A stretch of DNA of 64,000 nucleotides, from assembly GCF_040095835.1 (NCBI RefSeq), contig NZ_JBBMFT010000005.1, positions 62,001-126,000 of the forward strand, in the 5' to 3' direction. This DNA is from Flavonifractor hominis (GTDB taxonomy: Bacteria > Bacillota > Clostridia > Oscillospirales > Oscillospiraceae). The position numbers and the translations under genes are program-made. Below are positions 8,546 through 16,815 of the stretch, in pieces. The notes under the pieces are model-generated. The model ran no database searches. It saw only the letters and a list, made by a program, of their open reading frames with translations, and was not told the DNA's origin. How positions within the stretch are numbered: position 1 is the first letter of the stretch; the number at the start of each line of letters is the position of its first letter.

Positions 8546-10014
8546 CCTTGGTGGGGGCGGGACCGGGGGACCCCGGCCTGCTGACCCGAAAGGGGCTGGA
8601 GGCCCTTCAGGGGGCGGAGGTGGTGGTGTACGACCGGCTGGTGAGTCCCGCCATTCTGGCCCTTATGCCGGAACATGCCGAGCACATCAACGTGGGCAAG
8701 CAGGCCGCCCGCCACCCGGTGCCCCAGGAGCAGATCAACCAGATCTTGCTGGACAAGGCGCTGGAGGGGAAGAACGTGGTGCGCCTCAAAGGGGGCGACC
8801 CCTTCCTGTTCGGCCGGGGCGGGGAGGAGCTGGAGCTGCTGGCCCAGCACGGCGTGGCCTTTGAGGAGGTGCCCGGCATCACCTCGGCCATCGCCGCCCC
8901 CGCCTACGGGGGCATCCCGGTGACCCACCGGGACTGCTGTTCCTCCCTGCACATCGTCACCGGCCATCAGCGGGCCGGGAAGGAGCTGGACATCGACTTC
9001 GACGCCCTGGTGCGTACCCGCGGCACGCTGGTGTTTCTGATGGGGGTGTCCGCCCTGCCCCAGATCTGCGCCGGGCTGCTGGCGGCGGGCATGGACCCGG
9101 CCACCCCGGCCGCTGTGGTGGAGCGGGGCACCACGCCCGCCCAGCGGCGCATCTCTGCCGCCCTGGCGGCCCTGCCCGAGACAGCGGCGCAGGCCGGGGT
9201 GGAGAGCCCCGCCGTCATTGTGGTGGGGGGCGTGTGCGCCCTGGCCGAGCAGTTCGACTGGTTTGACCGGCTGCCCCTGAAGGGGCAGAGCGTGGTGGTC
9301 ACCCGGCCGAAAGAGCGGGCAGGCACCCTGTCCGACCGGCTGCGCTCGCTGGGAGCCCAGGTGTGGGAGTACCCCTGCATCGCCACCGTCCCTCTGGACC
9401 CCTGCCCGGCTCTGGACGGGGCCATGGAGCGGCTGGGGGAGTATACATGGCTGGTCCTCACCAGCCCCGCCGGGGTGGACGCCCTGTGGCGCTGGCTGGC
9501 GGACCACGGGAAGGACGCCCGGTATCTGGGGACGGTAAAGCTGGCCGCCATCGGCCCCGGCACCGATCGGGAGCTGCAAAAACACGGCCTGAAGGCCGAC
9601 TATGTGCCCCAGGTGTATGACGCGGCCCACCTGGGGGCGGGACTGCCCGCCGGCGGGCCGGTGCTCATCCTCCGGGCCCAGGAGGGCTCCCCCGCCTTGA
9701 CAGCGGCGCTGGCGGAGCGTAACATTGGGTATGACGACGTGGCCACCTACCGCACGGTGTACGACAACCCCCGCTCCGGGGAACTGCGGGCGCTGGTGGA
9801 GGGGGAGGGCGTCACGCTGGTCACCTTTACCTCGGCCTCCACGGTGAAGGGCTTTGTCTCCTCTGTGGGGGAGGACGCCGACTTCTCCCGGATGACGGGC
9901 CTGTGCATCGGAGAGCAGACCGCCGCCGAAGCCCGGAAGCACGGCATCCCGGTCAAAATTGCCAAAGCGGCCACCATGGACGCGCTGATAGATCGAATCA
10001 TAGAAGGTGTTTAG
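8530..10014 (+). CDS. cobA: Uroporphyrinogen-III C-methyltransferase / uroporphyrinogen-III synthase fusion
   Basis: A 494-residue bifunctional protein. Residues 1 to about 240 are the SUMT/CobA methyltransferase (VGAGPGDPGLLTRKG, GGDPFLFGRGGEE, VPGITSAIAAPAYGGIP), which turns uroporphyrinogen III into precorrin-2. Residues from about 250 on are HemD (KGQSVVVTRPKERAGTL, LTSPAGVDALWRWL, TFTSASTVKGF), which cyclises hydroxymethylbilane. This CobA-HemD fusion is common in Firmicutes. The ATG at 8530 is chosen over an in-frame TTG at 8524 because it lies 7 bases after AAGGAGG, within the end of hemC. Confidence 0.96.
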   Translation: MPGKVTLVGAGPGDPGLLTRKGLEALQGAEVVVYDRLVSPAILALMPEHAEHINVGKQAARHPVPQEQINQILLDKALEGKNVVRLKGGDPFLFGRGGEELELLAQHGVAFEEVPGITSAIAAPAYGGIPVTHRDCCSSLHIVTGHQRAGKELDIDFDALVRTRGTLVFLMGVSALPQICAGLLAAGMDPATPAAVVERGTTPAQRRISAALAALPETAAQAGVESPAVIVVGGVCALAEQFDWFDRLPLKGQSVVVTRPKERAGTLSDRLRSLGAQVWEYPCIATVPLDPCPALDGAMERLGEYTWLVLTSPAGVDALWRWLADHGKDARYLGTVKLAAIGPGTDRELQKHGLKADYVPQVYDAAHLGAGLPAGGPVLILRAQEGSPALTAALAERNIGYDDVATYRTVYDNPRSGELRALVEGEGVTLVTFTSASTVKGFVSSVGEDADFSRMTGLCIGEQTAAEARKHGIPVKIAKAATMDALIDRIIEGV

Positions 10015-10015
10015 T

Positions 10016-10999
10016 ATGGAACTGATCCAACGGCCCCGCCGGCTGCGGGGGAGCGACGCGGTGCGCCGCCTGTGCCGGGAGACCCGCCTGTCCCCCGACA
10101 GCCTCATTTACCCCATCTTTGTGGACGAGACTCTCCAGGGCGTGCGGCCCATCCAGTCCCTGCCGGGACAGAACCACTACGGCCTGGACAGCGTGAACCA
10201 GGCGGTGGAGGAGTGCCTGGCGGCCGGGGTGAACCACTGCATCCTCTTCGGCCTGCCCGGGGAGAAGGACGCGGTGGGCTCCTCCGCCTGGGCCAAGCAC
10301 GGCGTGGTGCAGCAGGCCATCCGGGCCATCAAGCAGAAGCATCCCGACTTCTACGTCATCACCGACGTGTGCATGTGCGAGTACACCGACCACGGCCACT
10401 GCGGCATCCTGTGCGGCGACACGGTGGACAATGACCAGACCCTGGAGGTGCTGGCCAAGACCGCCCTGAGCCACGTGGAGGCCGGGGCGGACATGGTGGC
10501 CCCCTCCGACATGATGGACGGTCGGGTGGCCGCCATCCGGACCATCCTGGACGACCACGGCTATGAGAGCGCGCCCATCATGGCCTACTCGGCCAAGTAT
10601 GCCTCCGCCTTCTACGGCCCCTTCCGCTCTGCCGCGGGCTCCGCCCCCTCCTTTGGGGACCGGAAGGGCTACCAGATGGACCCCCACAACCGCAAGGAGG
10701 CCCTGAAGGAGTGCGCCCTGGACATCGAGGAAGGGGCCGACATCCTCATGGTCAAGCCCGCCCTCAGCTATCTGGACATCATCCGGGAGTGCGCCGACGC
10801 CTATGACCTGCCCCTGTGCGCCTACTCGGTGTCCGGGGAGTACGCCATGACCAAGGCCGCCGCCGCCGCGGGGCTCATCGACGAGTACCGCATCATGTGC
10901 GAGTCCGCCCTGTCCGTGTTCCGGGCGGGGGCCAACATGCTCATCACCTACTACGCCAAGGAGCTGGCCGCGGCCATCCGGAAGGGGGACATCGGCTGA
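10016..10999 (+). CDS. hemB: Delta-aminolevulinic acid dehydratase (porphobilinogen synthase)
   Basis: A 327-residue enzyme that condenses two 5-aminolevulinates into porphobilinogen. DVCMCEYTDHGHC gives the three-Cys zinc site, so it is of the zinc-dependent type. The two active-site lysines are in AYSAKYASAFYGPFR and ILMVKPALSYLD. The ATG at 10016 starts 1 base after the cobA-hemD stop. The stop overlaps the hemL ATG by 1 base. Confidence 0.97.
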   Translation: MELIQRPRRLRGSDAVRRLCRETRLSPDSLIYPIFVDETLQGVRPIQSLPGQNHYGLDSVNQAVEECLAAGVNHCILFGLPGEKDAVGSSAWAKHGVVQQAIRAIKQKHPDFYVITDVCMCEYTDHGHCGILCGDTVDNDQTLEVLAKTALSHVEAGADMVAPSDMMDGRVAAIRTILDDHGYESAPIMAYSAKYASAFYGPFRSAAGSAPSFGDRKGYQMDPHNRKEALKECALDIEEGADILMVKPALSYLDIIRECADAYDLPLCAYSVSGEYAMTKAAAAAGLIDEYRIMCESALSVFRAGANMLITYYAKELAAAIRKGDIG

Positions 11000-12279
11000 T
11001 GGGACGCTCGGAGCAACTGTTTGAGCAGGCCGTCAAGGTGCTCCCCGGGGGGGTCAATTCCCCCGTGCGGGCCTACCGGGCGGTGGGCATGGCCCCCCGG
11101 TTCATCACCCGGGCCGAGGGCCCCTTCCTCTGGGACGAGGACGGGGAGAAGTACATCGACTACGTCTGCTCCTGGGGCCCCATGATCCTGGGCCACAACC
11201 ACCCGGTGGTCCGGGAGGCGGTGGAGAAGGCCGTGAAGGACGGTCTGTCCTTCGGCGCCCCCACCCGGCGGGAGGTGGAGATCGCCCAGCTGATGGTGGA
11301 GCTGGTACCCAATATCGAGATGGTGCGGATGGTGAACTCCGGCACTGAGGCGGTGATGAGCGCCGTCCGGCTGGCCCGGGGAGCCACCGGCCGGGACAAG
11401 ATCATCAAGTTCGAGGGCTGCTACCACGGCCACTCCGACTGCCTGCTGGTGAACGCCGGCTCCTCCGCCCTGGCGGGGGGACATCCCTCCTCCGCTGGTG
11501 TGCCCGAGGACATCGTCAAGCACACCCTCACCGCCCAGTTCAACGACCTGTCCTCCGTGGAGGCCCTGCTGGACGCCTGGCCCGGCCAGGTGGCCTGCGT
11601 CATCGTGGAGCCGGTGGCCGCCAACATGGGCGTGGTGGGCCCCGCCCCCGGATTTTTGGAGGGGCTGCGGAAGCTGTGCGACAAGAGCGGCGCGCTGCTG
11701 ATCTTTGACGAGGTCATTACCGGCTTCCGCCTGGCCCTGGGCGGCGCCCAGGCATACTTCGGCGTGAAGGCCGACCTGGTCACCTTCGGCAAGATCATCG
11801 GCGGCGGCATGCCGGTGGGCGCCTACTGCGGCAGCCGGGCCCTGATGGAGCAGGTGGCCCCCTGCGGGCCGGTGTATCAGGCGGGCACCCTCAGCGGCAA
11901 CCCGGTGGCCATGGCCGCCGGACTGGCCCAGCTCACCTATCTGAAGGACCACCCGGAGCTCTACGACGACATCGCCGCCAAGGCCGCCTGGCTGGCCGGC
12001 CGCCTGCGGAAGGCGGCGGAGGCGGCCGGAGTGCCGGTGGCGGTGAACCAGATCGGCTCGCTGCTCTCCCCCTTCTTCACCCCCACCGAGGTGACCGCCT
12101 TCGTGGACGCCAAGGGCAGCGACGTGGGCCGGTACGCCAAATACTTCCAGGGCATGCTCCGCCACGGGGTGGCCCTGGCCCCCGCCCAGTTCGAGGCCAT
12201 GTTTGTCTCCGCCGCCCACACCCAGGCGGAGCTGGAGGCCACCGCACGGGCGGCCGACGCGGTGTTCGCCGCGCTGTGA
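10999..12279 (+). CDS. hemL: Glutamate-1-semialdehyde 2,1-aminomutase
   Basis: A 426-residue PLP enzyme that converts glutamate-1-semialdehyde to 5-aminolevulinate, completing the C5 pathway with HemA. Typical blocks are GGVNSPVRAYRAVG, NSGTEAVMSAVRLARG, FDEVITGFR and TFGKIIGGGMPVGAY, the last with the PLP lysine. ATG 10999 overlaps the hemB stop; an upstream in-frame extension runs through hemB out of frame and is not coding. It is the last gene of the run and is followed at once by a strong terminator. Confidence 0.97.
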   Translation: MGRSEQLFEQAVKVLPGGVNSPVRAYRAVGMAPRFITRAEGPFLWDEDGEKYIDYVCSWGPMILGHNHPVVREAVEKAVKDGLSFGAPTRREVEIAQLMVELVPNIEMVRMVNSGTEAVMSAVRLARGATGRDKIIKFEGCYHGHSDCLLVNAGSSALAGGHPSSAGVPEDIVKHTLTAQFNDLSSVEALLDAWPGQVACVIVEPVAANMGVVGPAPGFLEGLRKLCDKSGALLIFDEVITGFRLALGGAQAYFGVKADLVTFGKIIGGGMPVGAYCGSRALMEQVAPCGPVYQAGTLSGNPVAMAAGLAQLTYLKDHPELYDDIAAKAAWLAGRLRKAAEAAGVPVAVNQIGSLLSPFFTPTEVTAFVDAKGSDVGRYAKYFQGMLRHGVALAPAQFEAMFVSAAHTQAELEATARAADAVFAAL

Positions 12280-12283
12280 GCGA

Positions 12284-12321
12284 TAAAAAAAGCGTGGACC
12301 ATATGGTCCACGCTTTTTTTG
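12284..12321. terminator. Bidirectional terminator, hemL / rpiB
   Basis: A perfect inverted repeat AGCGTGGACC/GGTCCACGCT around ATAT is flanked by a run of A on the left and a run of T on the right. It can stop both the + strand hem/cbi operon and the - strand rpiB operon. Confidence 0.95.
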
Positions 12322-12328
12322 TCGGTGC

Positions 12329-12754
12329 TCAGCCCTCCAGCTTGTCCACCCGGCGCTGGTGCCGGCCGCCCTCGAAGGGGGTGTTGAGGAAGGCGTCCAG
12401 GATCTTGTCGGCCATGTTGTTGCCGATGAGCCCGCCGCCCATAGCCAGCATGTTGGCGTCGTTGTGCCGCCGGGTCATCTCGGCGGACAGCGGCTCGCTG
12501 CACAGAGCGCAGCGGATGCCCTTGACCTTGTTGGCGGCGATGGAGATGCCGATGCCGGTGGTGCAGATGACAATGCCGCGGTCACATTCTCCGTCGGCCA
12601 CCGCCTGCGCCGCGGCCCGGCCGAAGTCGGGGTAGTCGCAGCTCTCGCTGGAGTAGCAGCCGTAGTCCTTGTAGGACAGGCCGTGGGCCTCCAGATACTG
12701 CATGACGTGCTGCTTGAGGGCTAGCCCTCCGTGGTCGGAACCCAGTGCGATCAT
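12329..12754 (-). CDS. rpiB: Ribose-5-phosphate isomerase B (RpiB/LacAB family)
   Basis: A 141-residue sugar-phosphate isomerase, predicted to interconvert ribose-5-phosphate and ribulose-5-phosphate. ALGSDHGGLALK is the family start, VICTTGIGISIAANK contains the catalytic Cys, and RHNDANMLAMGG is the usual phosphate-side block. The ATG at 12754 lies 8 bases after TAAGGAGG, which excludes the longer upstream frame. It is 13 bases downstream of the PHP phosphatase and likely co-transcribed with it. A LacA/LacB-like or allose-phosphate activity cannot be ruled out. Confidence 0.94.
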   Translation of the reverse strand: MIALGSDHGGLALKQHVMQYLEAHGLSYKDYGCYSSESCDYPDFGRAAAQAVADGECDRGIVICTTGIGISIAANKVKGIRCALCSEPLSAEMTRRHNDANMLAMGGGLIGNNMADKILDAFLNTPFEGGRHQRRVDKLEG

Positions 12755-12767
12755 AATATTATCCTCC

Positions 12768-13562
12768 TTAGAGTGTATGGAATACCGGTTGATGCCGCTG
12801 GTAGACGGCAAAGCGGCGGAAGGAGCACTGCTCCAGCAGCGCCAGAGCCTCCGGGATGCCCCGGCCCACGTCGCCGGGGGTGTGGGCGTCCGAGCCCAGG
12901 GTGACGATCTCCCCTCCGCAGGCGCGGTAGAGGGCCAGGATGGGCCGCCACGGCTCCAGCGTCTGGCCCCGGCAGGTGTTGAGCTCAATGCCCCGGCCCC
13001 GCTCCACCGCCGCGCGCAGGATGGCGCAGATGACGTCGGTGTACCGCTCCAGCGTCACGGCGGGGTTCATATAGCGCAGGGGGTAGATGATGTGGGCCAG
13101 CACGTCGTAGTAGTCCGTCCGGGCCAGCGCCAGCAGGGAGGCAAAGTAGTCGTCCAGCACGCCGTAGCAGACCGCCGGATCGGTGAGGTCCTCATAGTAG
13201 AAATCCCCGCCGCCCCGCTCCGGGGAGAGGTTGTGGACCGAGCCCAGGATGAAATCCACCCCGTCCCGGCCGCAGATGGCCTGGGCTGCCGCCGGGTCCA
13301 GGTGGGGCATGCCCAGCTCCAGCCCCAGGCGGAGGGTCAGCGCTCCGTCGGGCAGCGCGCCCGCCGTCTGCTCAAACTGCTCTACGGCCCGGTCCCAGTC
13401 GTAGGTGCGCACCGGTGCGCCCCCCTCGTCCAGAAAGTCGCAGTGGTCGGTGACGCACAGCTCCCGCACGCCCGCCGCCCGGGCCGCCGCCGCCATCTGG
13501 GACAGGGGGGCCTGGCCGTCGAAGGACAGGACGCTGTGGGTGTGAAAGTCGGTCAGATACAT
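12768..13562 (-). CDS. PHP-domain phosphatase, histidinol-phosphatase (HisJ/HisK) family
   Basis: A 264-residue PHP-fold metallophosphoesterase. The metal motifs are DFHTHSVLSFDG at the start, VTDHCDFL near residue 40, GSVHNL mid-way and LGSDAHTPGDVG towards the end. The closest named family is histidinol-phosphatase HisJ, which acts in histidine synthesis, but no his gene is nearby, so the substrate is unproved. It lies 12 bases downstream of the glycosyltransferase gene and 13 bases upstream of rpiB. Confidence 0.88.
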   Translation of the reverse strand: MYLTDFHTHSVLSFDGQAPLSQMAAAARAAGVRELCVTDHCDFLDEGGAPVRTYDWDRAVEQFEQTAGALPDGALTLRLGLELGMPHLDPAAAQAICGRDGVDFILGSVHNLSPERGGGDFYYEDLTDPAVCYGVLDDYFASLLALARTDYYDVLAHIIYPLRYMNPAVTLERYTDVICAILRAAVERGRGIELNTCRGQTLEPWRPILALYRACGGEIVTLGSDAHTPGDVGRGIPEALALLEQCSFRRFAVYQRHQPVFHTL

Positions 13563-13574
13563 ACCGCCACCTCC

Positions 13575-15500
13575 TCAGAACGGCCAGGACGGGAACCAGC
13601 GCAGGATATAGGTCCCGTACCACGAGGGGATCTGGATGCCCACCAGCACCGGGTAGAACAGGGCGTACAGCCCCACTGCCCCGCCGGTGACGGCGTACAT
13701 GGCGGGCTTCCAGCTCACCAGGTCCTCCTGCTGGGAGAGGGTGTAGAACACATAGCCCAGGGCCAGCACCAGGAAAAGGACCGAGGGGAAGTAGTGGTAG
13801 GCAAAGGTGGTGCGCCCGATGAAGAACCAGGGCACCAGCTGGGCCAGATAGCCGATGAAGAGGAACAGGGCGATGCCGCAGCGCCGGCGCACGGCCTGCA
13901 CGGCGGTGGAGAGGATGGCCAGCAGGCCGCCCCAGCACACCACCGGGTTGACGAAGGCGGCAAAGCGGGTGGTGTAGCCGCTCACCGAGTTGTCCATATA
14001 GTAGAGGATGGGCCGGATGTCCAGCAGCCACTGGTACCAGCGGGAGGAATAGGGGTGGCTGTCATTGACGCCGCTGTGGTAGGAGAGCATATACTTCTGG
14101 TTCTCCCACATCTCATGGATCAGGTTCTGAAGGGACAGATCCCCCGAAGCCGCGGCATAGGGCAGGTAGGACAGGGTGTAGATCACCGCCGGGATCAGAG
14201 CGAACACCAGCACCGAGAAGGCCAGGATCTTTACCGTCCACCCCAGCCGCTCCCGGCGGGTCTCCTCAGGCCAGTCCCGCAGCTTCTGGTACAGGCCGAT
14301 GAAGTAGAGCACCACCAGGCCGGTACAGCCGTAGATCACCGTCCACTTGCTGGCCGCGCCGATGCCCCAGAACAGCCCCGAGAGGAACAGGGGCAGGGCG
14401 CAGCGCTTAAAGGAGGCGCCGGCGGGGAGCACCAGGTAGCGGTACATGAAGTAGTACATGAGCAGGATGAAGAAAAAGGCGTAGGTATCAATGGTGGCCA
14501 GGCGGGTCTGGGTCAGGTGCATGAAGTCGGCGGCCAGCAGGATGGTGCCGCAGGTGGCGATGCTGGTCCGGCCGAACAGGTTCTTGAGGAACACGTACAG
14601 CAGCGGCAGCATGCCCACGCCGAACAGGGTGCCCATAAACCGCCAGCCGAAGGGGGTCATGCCGAACAGGCGGATGCCCATGCCCAGGATGAGCTTGCCC
14701 AGGGGCGGGTGGGAGATCTCATAGGGATAGACCCCCTGGATGTGCTCATAGGCGGTGCGGGGGTGGTAGATCTCATCAAAGTAGGCACTGTTGTAGTAGG
14801 AGATGGACTCCGGCACGGTGTCCTGCTCGTCAAAGAGGGGATTGTCCGGCGCGCCGGGGTCGATCCGGTTACCCGCCTCGTCAAAGAGGGCCAGCTCCCC
14901 CAGTTCCAGCAGGCCTTTGTTGGACTGCCCCGTGATGCGCAGGTAGCGGATATACTGGGGGTTGTCCAGCTCGATCTCGTTCCACTTGAACAGCTGGTTG
15001 TAGTTCTGGGTCAGGGCGTAGCTGTCCTCAAAGCCCTCTCCGTCGGCCCAGTAGTAGATGCTCTCGTCCTCGTCCTCCGGGTCAGTCTTGGACCAGAGGG
15101 AGAGCCAGGTGGTGCCGTCAGTGGAGATCTCTACCTGATATTTGCCGGTGCCAAGCTGGGGGTAGTACCAGAGCTTGGAGACCAGCACCGACTCGGGCAG
15201 CACAAAGGTCTCGGTCTTGCCGTCGCCGAAGTCCCAGGCGTTCTGGGGGGCCTGGAAGGAACCCAGATGGGCGAAGGCCGTAACGGCGTATACCGCGGTG
15301 ATGAGCAGCACGGGCAGCGCGTCCCGGCGAACCATGGGATGGCACGTCCCGGCAAAGCGGAAGCGGGGCCGCGCCGGTTCGGGGACCAGCTGCTGGGCCA
15401 GGGGGGTGCGCTGGGTCTGCCAGTACCAGAGAAAGAAATAGACCAGCAAGGCCACCGTGACCAGGGGGAAGAGATAGACGATATAACGGGCGGGGTTCAC
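13575..15500 (-). CDS. PMT/GT39-type membrane glycosyltransferase with inserted discoidin-like domain
   Basis: A 641-residue polytopic membrane protein. Residues about 5-25 and 62-80 are membrane segments. Between about 85 and 225 lies a soluble block with the look of an F5/8-type C (discoidin) carbohydrate-binding domain (SKLWYYPQLGTGKYQVEIST, YIRYLRITGQSNKGLLELGE). The PMT signature follows (YFDEIYHPRTAYEH, then SHPPLGKLILG) and further membrane helices. The family transfers mannose from a polyprenyl phosphate to protein on the outer face. The start is GTG at 15500 with GGAGGT upstream. It lies just past the dnaJ terminator and heads the operon with the PHP gene and rpiB. Confidence 0.88.
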   Translation of the reverse strand: MNPARYIVYLFPLVTVALLVYFFLWYWQTQRTPLAQQLVPEPARPRFRFAGTCHPMVRRDALPVLLITAVYAVTAFAHLGSFQAPQNAWDFGDGKTETFVLPESVLVSKLWYYPQLGTGKYQVEISTDGTTWLSLWSKTDPEDEDESIYYWADGEGFEDSYALTQNYNQLFKWNEIELDNPQYIRYLRITGQSNKGLLELGELALFDEAGNRIDPGAPDNPLFDEQDTVPESISYYNSAYFDEIYHPRTAYEHIQGVYPYEISHPPLGKLILGMGIRLFGMTPFGWRFMGTLFGVGMLPLLYVFLKNLFGRTSIATCGTILLAADFMHLTQTRLATIDTYAFFFILLMYYFMYRYLVLPAGASFKRCALPLFLSGLFWGIGAASKWTVIYGCTGLVVLYFIGLYQKLRDWPEETRRERLGWTVKILAFSVLVFALIPAVIYTLSYLPYAAASGDLSLQNLIHEMWENQKYMLSYHSGVNDSHPYSSRWYQWLLDIRPILYYMDNSVSGYTTRFAAFVNPVVCWGGLLAILSTAVQAVRRRCGIALFLFIGYLAQLVPWFFIGRTTFAYHYFPSVLFLVLALGYVFYTLSQQEDLVSWKPAMYAVTGGAVGLYALFYPVLVGIQIPSWYGTYILRWFPSWPF

Positions 15501-15521
15501 CCAAAACCACCTCCGGTTCCA

Positions 15522-15562
15522 AAAATAAGAGGACGGGCGTATTACGCTCGTCCTCTTATTTT
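15522..15562 (-). terminator. Terminator after dnaJ
   Basis: On the - strand AATAAGAGGACG pairs with CGTCCTCTTATT around a short loop, followed by T's. It begins at the dnaJ stop. It ends the hrcA-grpE-dnaK-dnaJ transcript just before the glycosyltransferase start region. Confidence 0.9.
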
Positions 15563-16724
15563 ATTTCTTCTTCTTCTTTTTGTCAAAGAAAGATTTTACG
15601 CTGTCCACCGGACCGGGTGGAATCTCGCCCATGGCTTCGCCATAGGCACGCAGCGCCTCCTTCTGCTCGTGGCTCAGATTGGTGGGGACCTGCACGTTCA
15701 CGGTGACGTACTGGTCGCCCCGGCCCCGGCCGTTGACGCTGGGGATGCCTTTGCCCCGCAAGCGGAAGGTGGTTCCGGGCTGGGTACCGGCGGGCAGGTT
15801 CCACTTGACCTTGCCGTCGATGGTGGGGATCTCCAGCTCCGCGCCCAGGGTGGCCTGCAGGAAGGTGACCGGGTGCTCCAGGTAGACCGACGTGCCGTCC
15901 CGCTTGAAGAAGGCGTGGGGCCGCACGGTGACGCTGATGAGCAGATCGCCCGCCGGGCCGCCGTTCTTGCCCGCGCCGCCCTGGCCCCGCAGGGACACGG
16001 CCTGGCCGTTGTCGATGCCGGCGGGGATGTTGACGGTGATCTTGCGCTGCTTGCGCACGCTGCCCGTGCCGCCGCAGCTCTTGCAGGGCTGGTGGATGAT
16101 CTTGCCGCGGCCGCCGCACTTGGGGCAGGTGGTGGTGGTGGCGAAGGTAAAGGCCCCGCCGCCCCGCTGGATGCGGACCTGTCCGCTGCCGTGACAGTCG
16201 GGGCAGATCTCCGCCGTGGTGCCCGGCTCGCAGCCGGTGCCGTGGCAGGCGTCGCAGGTTTCGGTGCGGTTGAGCACGATCTCCTTTTCGCAGCCGAAGG
16301 CGGCCTCCTCAAAGGTAATGGTGACGGAGGCCCGCAGCGTATCCCCCTTCATGGGGCCGGTGCGCTGGCGGGTGGAGCCGCCCCCGAACCCGCCGCCGAA
16401 GAAGGAGCCAAAAATATCGCCCAGGTCGATGTCACCCATGTCGAACCCGCCGAATCCGGCTCCGCCGCCAAACCCGCCGGCGCCGAAGTTGGGATCAACC
16501 CCCGCGTGGCCGAACTGATCGTACCGGGCCCGCTTTTCCTTGTCGGAGAGGACCTCGTAGGCCTCGTTGGCCTCCTTGAATTTGGCCTCGGCTTCCTTGT
16601 CGCCCGGGTTCAGGTCGGGGTGATACTGCTTGGCCTTCTTGCGGTAGGCCTTCTTGATCTCCTCGTCGCTGGCGCCCTTGGACACGCCCAGGACCTCATA
16701 ATAATCTCGTTTTTGTTCCGGCAT
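15561..16724 (-). CDS. dnaJ: Chaperone DnaJ (type I Hsp40)
   Basis: A 387-residue co-chaperone that stimulates the DnaK ATPase. Domains in order: J domain 1-70 with HPD in KQYHPDLNPGD; a Gly/Phe-rich linker; a zinc region with four Cys repeats (CDACHGTG, CPDCHGSG, CPKCGGRG, CKSCGGTG); a C-terminal substrate-binding part; and a run of Lys (FFDKKKKKK) at the end. It is the last gene of the heat-shock operon, 91 bases after dnaK. Confidence 0.97.
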   Translation of the reverse strand: MPEQKRDYYEVLGVSKGASDEEIKKAYRKKAKQYHPDLNPGDKEAEAKFKEANEAYEVLSDKEKRARYDQFGHAGVDPNFGAGGFGGGAGFGGFDMGDIDLGDIFGSFFGGGFGGGSTRQRTGPMKGDTLRASVTITFEEAAFGCEKEIVLNRTETCDACHGTGCEPGTTAEICPDCHGSGQVRIQRGGGAFTFATTTTCPKCGGRGKIIHQPCKSCGGTGSVRKQRKITVNIPAGIDNGQAVSLRGQGGAGKNGGPAGDLLISVTVRPHAFFKRDGTSVYLEHPVTFLQATLGAELEIPTIDGKVKWNLPAGTQPGTTFRLRGKGIPSVNGRGRGDQYVTVNVQVPTNLSHEQKEALRAYGEAMGEIPPGPVDSVKSFFDKKKKKK

Positions 16725-16742
16725 TGGTGTTCACCTCTTTAC

Positions 16743-16787
16743 GCAGGAAACGGCGGGGGACTAGCCCCCGCCCCGGTGTTTCCTGCG
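16743..16787 (-). other. Hairpin between dnaK and dnaJ
   Basis: GCAGGAAAC...GTTTCCTGC encloses a second stem, GGCGGGGG/CCCCCGCC, in the 91-base gap between dnaK and dnaJ. There is no T-run after it, so it is more likely an mRNA processing or stability element, or a partial attenuator that lowers dnaJ relative to dnaK, than a full terminator. The function is inferred. Confidence 0.6.
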
Positions 16788-16815
16788 GTCGTTGTGCGCA
16801 TGGTGCTGTATTCGA

